Notes under the pieces: model-generated
What the model was told of the DNA's origin: nothing
Database searches by the model: none
What the model saw: the letters and a program-made list of their open reading frames with translations, nothing else
Translations under genes and position numbers: made by a program
Shown here: positions 1-5,338 of the stretch, one piece after another
Position numbering within the stretch: the first letter of the stretch is position 1
Layout of the letters: every line of letters begins with the position of its first letter
From: Phycisphaerales bacterium
GTDB taxonomy: Bacteria; Planctomycetota; Phycisphaerae; Phycisphaerales; SM1A02
Direction of reading: 5' to 3'
DNA length: 5,338 nucleotides
Assembly (NCBI GenBank): GCA_003520025.1
Contig: DOVP01000300.1
Coordinates: 1 to 5,338, forward strand

Positions 1-1744
<1,744 letters not shown>

Positions 1745-1752
1745 GCTTGATC

Positions 1753-1773
1753 ATCCCCGGGCAGATCCGGGAT
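1753..1773 (+). other. Small hairpin in the guaB-GTPase gap
   Basis: CCCGG (1756-1760) pairs with CCGGG (1767-1771). With one bulged C (1755), AT/AT extends the stem to 7 bp around a 6-nt loop. It starts 8 nt after the guaB stop and ends 8 nt before the Shine-Dalgarno of the next gene. No T-run follows, so it is more likely a partial attenuator, a processing site or chance than a strong terminator. Read-through from guaB into the next gene is therefore plausible. Confidence 0.25.
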
Positions 1774-1781
1774 CGGTCCGT

Positions 1782-1786
1782 GGAGG
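1782..1786 (+). promoter_or_regulatory. Shine-Dalgarno site of the GTPase gene
   Basis: GGAGG lies 6 nt before the ATG at 1793. It is one of the two strong ribosome-binding sites in the window (the other precedes the lipoprotein gene) and fixes the start of the GTPase gene. It contrasts with guaB, which has none at its likely start. Confidence 0.7.
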
Positions 1787-1792
1787 TCTACG

Positions 1793-2914
1793 ATGCATCC
1801 ATATCCAGCCAAGTCCGAGCCGCCTGAGTTGAAGGAGGCTCCTGTGCGGGATCGAATTCTCATGCTTGGTCGCCGAAAGGCGGGCAAGACAGTTTTTCTT
1901 TCAAGACTCTATGAGCAGGCGTGGCGTGGCGGTCAGGGCCTGCACATGCGGGCCGTGGACGGGGCGCTGCATGAGATCTGCATGGACATGGTTGATCAGT
2001 TGAAGGAGGGTTTGTGGCCAGCGGCTACGGCTGGTTCGCTCAGCAGTGGTGTCGATGTCAGTTGGCAGGGACAGCATACGACGATGGTGATGTTGGATTA
2101 TCCGGGCGAAGTTTTTCGCCGAGCCTTCGTCGAAGGCGGTGGCGATGAACAGTCCGACAATTTGATCGATCACGTCGATCATGCCGCTGCGGTCATTCTG
2201 CTGATCGATCCGAGCAATGTGCATGGGGGAGAGGCTTCTGAAGTTGTAGACGATGACTATGGCATGGTGCAGGCGGTCGACCGCATTCGGCGTGTTTCCG
2301 GCGACGACAAGGTGCCCATCGCAGTCGCACTGACCAAGTGCGATGAGCATCTTGGGATTGTGCAGGATGCAGGAGGCGCCCGTGGATTTGTCGAGAAGTA
2401 CCTGCCAAATCTCGTCAGGTATGGCGGCCGCATGCGGATGTTCGCAACCGCCGCCGTCCGAACTCGGCTCGACGCGGTCGGGAGGCCGATACCCAACACG
2501 CAGTACGAGCCCGCCGGACTACTTGATGCCGTGAAGTACTGCATGAAGCATGTCGGCAGGCAGATTGAAGCCGCCGAGCAGCGCCGCGTCGAAACGGCGC
2601 GTCTCCGGCAGCAACACGAAGCCGAGAGATTGGATCGCCAAGTAGCCCAACGCTCGCGGCAGCGATGGATCGGTTTTTGGATCGGGGCTGCCGTGTTGGG
2701 TTTGATCTTGGTCGGATTATCAGTACTGGTCAGTGCCGGGGCATTCAAGGGTGCTTCGTCACCAAGTGAGCCACCGTCGCCGGTGGAGCCCGTCATCGCC
2801 GACGAAACACCACCCGTTGCGGAAGAACCGATCGAGCCGCCGGTGATGCCGGAGTCACCCCCACTGCATGGGGCCACAATACCGCGGTATCCATCCGCTG
2901 GAACTCCTCCATGA
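1793..2914 (+). CDS. Membrane-anchored TRAFAC-type GTPase (GAP1-partner GTPase)
   Basis: A 373-residue protein with a P-loop GTPase domain and a C-terminal anchor. Visible motifs: G1/Walker A GRRKAGKT (26-33); a G3-like LDYPGE with Asp102 and Gly105 after a hydrophobic strand (Walker B); a second core strand AVILLID (133-139); G4 TKCD (181-184), which indicates guanine specificity; and a G5-like FATAA (217-221). A charged, probably coiled helix (about 254-291, rich in R, Q and E) leads into one transmembrane helix (about 292-316). A Pro/Glu-rich tail (322-373) resembles a TonB-style periplasmic spacer but has no TonB domain. Basic residues before the helix predict an N-in topology: GTPase in the cytosol, tail outside. 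The GKTVFL and D-x-P-G-E features resemble the 'double-GTPase'/TRAFAC-like GTPases found beside GAP1 proteins, and the next gene is GAP1-like. The start is set by GGAGG at 1782. The stop overlaps the next start by ATGA, suggesting translational coupling. The exact family is inferred; being a GTP-binding protein is well supported. Confidence 0.85.
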   Translation: MHPYPAKSEPPELKEAPVRDRILMLGRRKAGKTVFLSRLYEQAWRGGQGLHMRAVDGALHEICMDMVDQLKEGLWPAATAGSLSSGVDVSWQGQHTTMVMLDYPGEVFRRAFVEGGGDEQSDNLIDHVDHAAAVILLIDPSNVHGGEASEVVDDDYGMVQAVDRIRRVSGDDKVPIAVALTKCDEHLGIVQDAGGARGFVEKYLPNLVRYGGRMRMFATAAVRTRLDAVGRPIPNTQYEPAGLLDAVKYCMKHVGRQIEAAEQRRVETARLRQQHEAERLDRQVAQRSRQRWIGFWIGAAVLGLILVGLSVLVSAGAFKGASSPSEPPSPVEPVIADETPPVAEEPIEPPVMPESPPLHGATIPRYPSAGTPP

Positions 2915-4671
2915 TGGCCGGCACTCATCTGCTGGGATCTGAGCGGGGCTACAGCCACTTGGCCGCCTCGCCAGATGTGTCCCCTGCGGAGAGAGCGGCC
3001 ATCGCCGGGCTCGATGTCGGACTGCCCGCAGGCGGCCGTGCCGAACGGCTGGAGGAGTACCTCGTTGTCGTGTGCCGACCACTGCCGAGCGGGCGGGTTG
3101 CGTTGACTCGGTGTGTGGCTGGTGGCATCGATGATGTGGGGCGGAGGACCATTCAGTTCCGCACGCTCATTTTCAACCTCAGCGAATGGCTACTCGAGGC
3201 GAGGCACGAGTTGCCCCGCTTGCTCACGACGCCGGCGATCTGGAAGAATCAGGCATTTGAGCAGGGGGCTCCCCTGGCGGTGAGCACAGATGTCTTCGAC
3301 CGCTCGCCGCCGTCACAGAGTGCTTTGGCACTTGCGTGCATGGTGCGCGACGGCCCTCGTCCGGTCTTGCTTCGAGCGGACGCTGCCATCAATGGAGTTT
3401 TGATGTCGATGGTGTCAAGACTCTCTGACGCAGATGCTGGCGAACTGCGTTGGGGCTTGGGATTGGGGCGGGTCATTCCCGACATGGACGTGCTCACGGT
3501 CGGGGTTGGTGCTTCGGCGATCGGTCAACCGCTTCGTCAGATTGATCAATCACTGGCGGAAGGTTGTGGTGCCTGCGGGATCGTCACACTGCCGCCGCTG
3601 CGAGAGGCCGATCCTTCTGCCTGTGAATCCTCGCCGCCATCCGATCGTTCGCGAACCATCGTCGCTCCATCGAGCAACAATCGGGTCATGGCAGTGGTTT
3701 GGCTCGTGCTTCTGGTGATGGTCGGAGGGCTTGCATGCTATTGGTGGTGGGGGGGCAGTTGGTGGCCGACGCGGCAAGCAATCCACCAATCGGAAACACT
3801 CACAGTAGTTTCAGTTCCGAAGCCGATCGCTGCTCCGAAACTCGCTCCTCCCGATGTTGATGCCGTCCGCGACCAACCTCAGTCTCAGGAACTACCTCCA
3901 TCGCTGCCCTCTCCAGAGCCCCCTGTACTTCCGACATCGACAAAGGCATTGGAGCCAACGCCGGGGAGTTCCGTGGAGCAGCCTCTGCAGCCCATTGCCA
4001 GTGTGCCTCCTCCTCCGCAGCGACCCTTGGTTCCCGAGGATCCCGCAGAGGTTGCCGAACTGCTCAATCAACTGCACCGGAGCGTATTGGATACCTTGCT
4101 GCCCGAGGGGGCTACGTGCAGCGATACCCCCAGTCGGGCCGTGATGAGCGCATACATCCAAGAGCATGTGTCATCGGTGTGGGATCCCGGCGCAGGCAAG
4201 GAGGATGCATTGGCGTACCTGCGTATTTTCGCCCAAGTGGATGCCAATTTTGAGACGATCACATCGTTGATCGACGAAGAAGGGGTGAAATATTGGGGCT
4301 CTCGGCCAGCGACGGAGCGATGGCTCAGGGCAGCAGGCCGAAACGAGCGGCAGATCGGTCGGCGAATGCGTGCATTGGATCGCTGTGCGGACATGGTGCG
4401 TCGCATCGGGCAAATGGCTGATGTCCTTCGTGAGACCGTGAATCGTGACGACTTCGACGCGGTTCGTGACTTTGTAGTTCGCAAGTGGTTCGCGTCGGGA
4501 TACGCTGATGTCATGAAACAGGATTGGCGGTGTATTGAACAAGCGCGACATCTGATCGATGAGCGGCTTGGGAAAGATTGGCCGGGGGATTCAGCGATCA
4601 TGCGGATTGCGGTATCTCGTGATGTGTTGAAGGCACGCCGAGATGGTGATCCCGGGCAAGGAGATCGTTGA
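2911..4671 (+). CDS. GAP1-like GTPase-associated protein with TM helix and extracytoplasmic helical domain
   Basis: A 586-residue protein whose ATG overlaps the GTPase stop; an ATG at 2914 is an alternative. Residues about 5-115 fit the GTPase-associated protein 1 N-terminal pattern: a G-Y-S-H-L-A-A-S strand near 13-20, an SPAE helix, then EEYLVVVCRPLPSGRVALTR (49-67), followed by GIDDVGR and FRTLIFNL. Residues about 147-200 fit the GAP1 middle domain (RPVLLRAD, a long helix, then ELRWGLGLG). Instead of the usual soluble C-terminus, a linker leads to a transmembrane helix (about 259-280) ending in a Trp cluster (W278-280, W284-285). A Pro-rich stalk (about 301-375) and a mainly helical domain (about 379-572, with LRIFAQVD, TERWLRAAG and MRALDRCADMVRRIG) follow; I do not recognise that last domain. 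Predicted topology is GAP1 domains in the cytosol facing the GTPase, with the helical domain outside. By family precedent it should bind or regulate the adjacent GTPase; no catalytic residue is evident. Its stop overlaps the lipoprotein start. Confidence 0.78.
   Translation: MMAGTHLLGSERGYSHLAASPDVSPAERAAIAGLDVGLPAGGRAERLEEYLVVVCRPLPSGRVALTRCVAGGIDDVGRRTIQFRTLIFNLSEWLLEARHELPRLLTTPAIWKNQAFEQGAPLAVSTDVFDRSPPSQSALALACMVRDGPRPVLLRADAAINGVLMSMVSRLSDADAGELRWGLGLGRVIPDMDVLTVGVGASAIGQPLRQIDQSLAEGCGACGIVTLPPLREADPSACESSPPSDRSRTIVAPSSNNRVMAVVWLVLLVMVGGLACYWWWGGSWWPTRQAIHQSETLTVVSVPKPIAAPKLAPPDVDAVRDQPQSQELPPSLPSPEPPVLPTSTKALEPTPGSSVEQPLQPIASVPPPPQRPLVPEDPAEVAELLNQLHRSVLDTLLPEGATCSDTPSRAVMSAYIQEHVSSVWDPGAGKEDALAYLRIFAQVDANFETITSLIDEEGVKYWGSRPATERWLRAAGRNERQIGRRMRALDRCADMVRRIGQMADVLRETVNRDDFDAVRDFVVRKWFASGYADVMKQDWRCIEQARHLIDERLGKDWPGDSAIMRIAVSRDVLKARRDGDPGQGDR
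3749..3755 (+). repeat. G7 homopolymer inside the GAP1-like gene
   Basis: Seven consecutive G residues sit at codons W280-G282, just after the transmembrane helix. One added G would bring the frame to a TGA at 3858-3860. One lost G would bring it to a TAG at 3806-3808. Either change leaves the cytosolic GAP1 part and membrane helix intact and removes the extracytoplasmic domain. Seven bases is short for a phase-variation tract, so slippage is only a possibility. Confidence 0.5.
4658..4663 (+). promoter_or_regulatory. Shine-Dalgarno site of the lipoprotein gene
   Basis: AAGGAG lies 7 nt before the ATG at 4671, inside the last codons of the GAP1-like gene. It supports starting the lipoprotein at 4671 within the TGATG overlap (4669-4673). 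The second ATG at 4677 would be 13 nt away and is less well placed. Confidence 0.75.
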
Positions 4672-5338
4672 TGAGGATGACAGTCAGTACACGAATCTGT
4701 CTGGCGGGGGCCCTTGTGATCAGTGGTGTGCTGTGTGGATGCACCTCTTCTCGGCCCGAGCATGCGACCTCTGCTCCTCAAACATATCGCGTGCGCCCGT
4801 CGATCCCCCAGTCCCGGCAATCCATGCCGCGCAGCAATCGCGGCGGTGCCGCCGACAGCAATTCCGAGGTACTCAACAGAAGTTCCGCCGATCGTGGCGA
4901 GGATGATGAACGCTCGCTCGATCAGCCATCGCCGAAACGCACTGCGGCCACTTCGTCATCCGCGGCCAACCTGAGGCAGCCCAGCAGCGAACACGCCCCA
5001 TCGCCGAATGCGTCGGGAAGCTCGCAGCCTCGTGCCGCGGATTCCAACACGGCCTCCGGAAGCAGGCTCGCTCAGCCTCAAACTGGAGGTGCAGTCGATG
5101 CGGGTGACAATGTTCGCAAGGCGGAAACGAGTCCGCCCCATCAAGGCGAGCAGAAACCATCGTCCGATTCCCCCGAGGGTCATGTTCAGTCGGCAGAGAG
5201 TTCTCGGGACGGAGCATCTGAAGCGGCTTCGTGCGGGGGCGGGGACAGCCAGCAGCAGGGGGCGGAGTCGACTGGTAGCGAGGGTGGGGTATCCGGTGAC
5301 ACATCCGGGGACGTATCCGGGGGTGCATCCGGGGGTGC
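4671..5338 (+). CDS. Repeat-bearing low-complexity lipoprotein (partial, runs off the window)
   Basis: The frame from ATG 4671 stays open to the edge: 222 complete codons plus 2 nt, with no stop. The N-terminus is a typical type II signal peptide: MRMTVSTR, a hydrophobic core ICLAGALVISGVL, then the lipobox L-C-G-C with Cys24 (codon 4740-4742). Thr follows the Cys, not Asp, so by the E. coli sorting rule it would go to the outer membrane; whether the rule holds here is unknown. The visible mature part (about 199 residues) is rich in Ser, Gly, Pro, Ala, Gln and charged residues and has no hydrophobic segment, which suggests a disordered stalk. One further Cys is present (residue 188, in a S-C-G-G-G stretch). 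From residue 207 it becomes a tetrapeptide repeat, S-G plus two variable residues. A good Shine-Dalgarno and stop/start overlap tie its translation to the GAP1-like gene. No function can be assigned; a folded domain may follow beyond the edge. Confidence 0.82.
   Translation, partial: MRMTVSTRICLAGALVISGVLCGCTSSRPEHATSAPQTYRVRPSIPQSRQSMPRSNRGGAADSNSEVLNRSSADRGEDDERSLDQPSPKRTAATSSSAANLRQPSSEHAPSPNASGSSQPRAADSNTASGSRLAQPQTGGAVDAGDNVRKAETSPPHQGEQKPSSDSPEGHVQSAESSRDGASEAASCGGGDSQQQGAESTGSEGGVSGDTSGDVSGGASGG
5289..5338 (+). repeat. 12-nt in-frame tandem repeat (VSGD/TSGD/VSGG/ASGG), continuing past the edge
   Basis: Four 12-nt units (5289-5300, 5301-5312, 5313-5324, 5325-5336) share the core ATCCGG and encode VSGD, TSGD, VSGG and ASGG. 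The window ends 2 nt into what looks like a fifth unit. The last two units differ at a single base (GTA versus GCA), a sign of recent duplication. A 12-nt period keeps the reading frame, so copy-number change would lengthen or shorten the lipoprotein without breaking it. Confidence 0.85.

Noticed and set aside
1753..1773. Rho-independent terminator after guaB
   Set aside because: The stem is short, carries a bulge and has no T-run. Reported only as a small hairpin.
2755..2914. TonB protein
   Set aside because: The Pro/Glu tail is TonB-like in composition, but no TonB C-terminal domain follows and the N-terminus is a GTPase.
2257..2958. Minus-strand open frame of 233 codons
   Set aside because: It is antisense to the GTPase C-terminal half, with Ser/Arg/Cys-rich low-complexity composition and no start signal. 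The G4 motif and membrane helix on the plus strand explain the region.
4068..4820. Long minus-strand open frame (250 codons)
   Set aside because: It lies wholly over the GAP1-like gene and the lipoprotein start, and its translation is Arg/Ser/Cys-rich without motifs. The plus-strand genes there have coupled starts, a Shine-Dalgarno and recognisable domains. It is a high-GC shadow.
4643..4974. Two overlapping plus-strand short open frames (4643-4906 and 4723-4974)
   Set aside because: They are out of phase with the lipoprotein frame, which has the better start, Shine-Dalgarno, signal peptide and lipobox. Their translations are Arg/Cys-rich and featureless.
4873..5328. Minus-strand open frame of 151 codons at the window end
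   Set aside because: Its translation is Pro/Arg/His-rich without motifs and antisense to the lipoprotein. It is open because the plus-strand repeat region is GC-rich and lacks stop complements.
5289..5338. CRISPR-like or iteron-like array
   Set aside because: The units are 12 nt with no spacers and keep the reading frame of the lipoprotein, so they are a coding tandem repeat.

Overview
The window is GC-rich bacterial DNA with all recognisable genes on the + strand in a tight head-to-tail layout. It contains one universal housekeeping gene (guaB, IMP dehydrogenase) followed by three tightly packed accessory genes. Together these look like a membrane-spanning GTPase system. The organism is Gram-negative-like: it has a diderm-style lipoprotein and proline-rich periplasmic spacers. 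The gene style and the GTPase/GAP1 pairing would fit a Planctomycetota/Phycisphaerae-type or similar bacterium, but this taxonomic guess is weak and rests on general impression only.

Layout. Positions 1-90 hold the last 29 codons of an unrecognised gene. Positions 91-262 are best read as intergenic: they contain two adjacent hairpins (124-141 and 147-165) and a promoter-like TTGACA-N17-GATCAT (228-256). The predicted transcription start of that promoter falls exactly on the preferred guaB ATG at 263, so guaB may be leaderless. guaB (263-1744) is complete, with catalytic Cys306, a tandem CBS pair and the Arg402-Tyr403 flap pair. A 48-nt gap with a small hairpin and a good Shine-Dalgarno site leads to a GTPase with a C-terminal membrane anchor (1793-2914). 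Its stop overlaps the start of a GAP1-like GTPase-associated protein (ATGA, 2911-2914). The stop of that gene overlaps the start of a lipoprotein gene (TGATG, 4669-4673), which stays open to the window edge and ends in a 12-nt tandem repeat.

How the genes may work together. The GTPase and the GAP1-like protein each carry a soluble N-terminal domain (predicted cytosolic), one transmembrane helix and a Pro-rich extracytoplasmic segment. The GAP1-like protein adds a helical extracytoplasmic domain of about 190 residues. The third product is a lipoprotein with a long Ser/Gly/Pro-rich, probably disordered body. The overlapping genes suggest equimolar, coupled synthesis of a complex running from a cytosolic nucleotide switch across the inner membrane to a lipid-anchored envelope protein. 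GTPase/GAP1 pairs are known from proposed prokaryotic NTP-dependent conflict systems. The membrane-anchored version with a repeat lipoprotein is the part I consider potentially undescribed.
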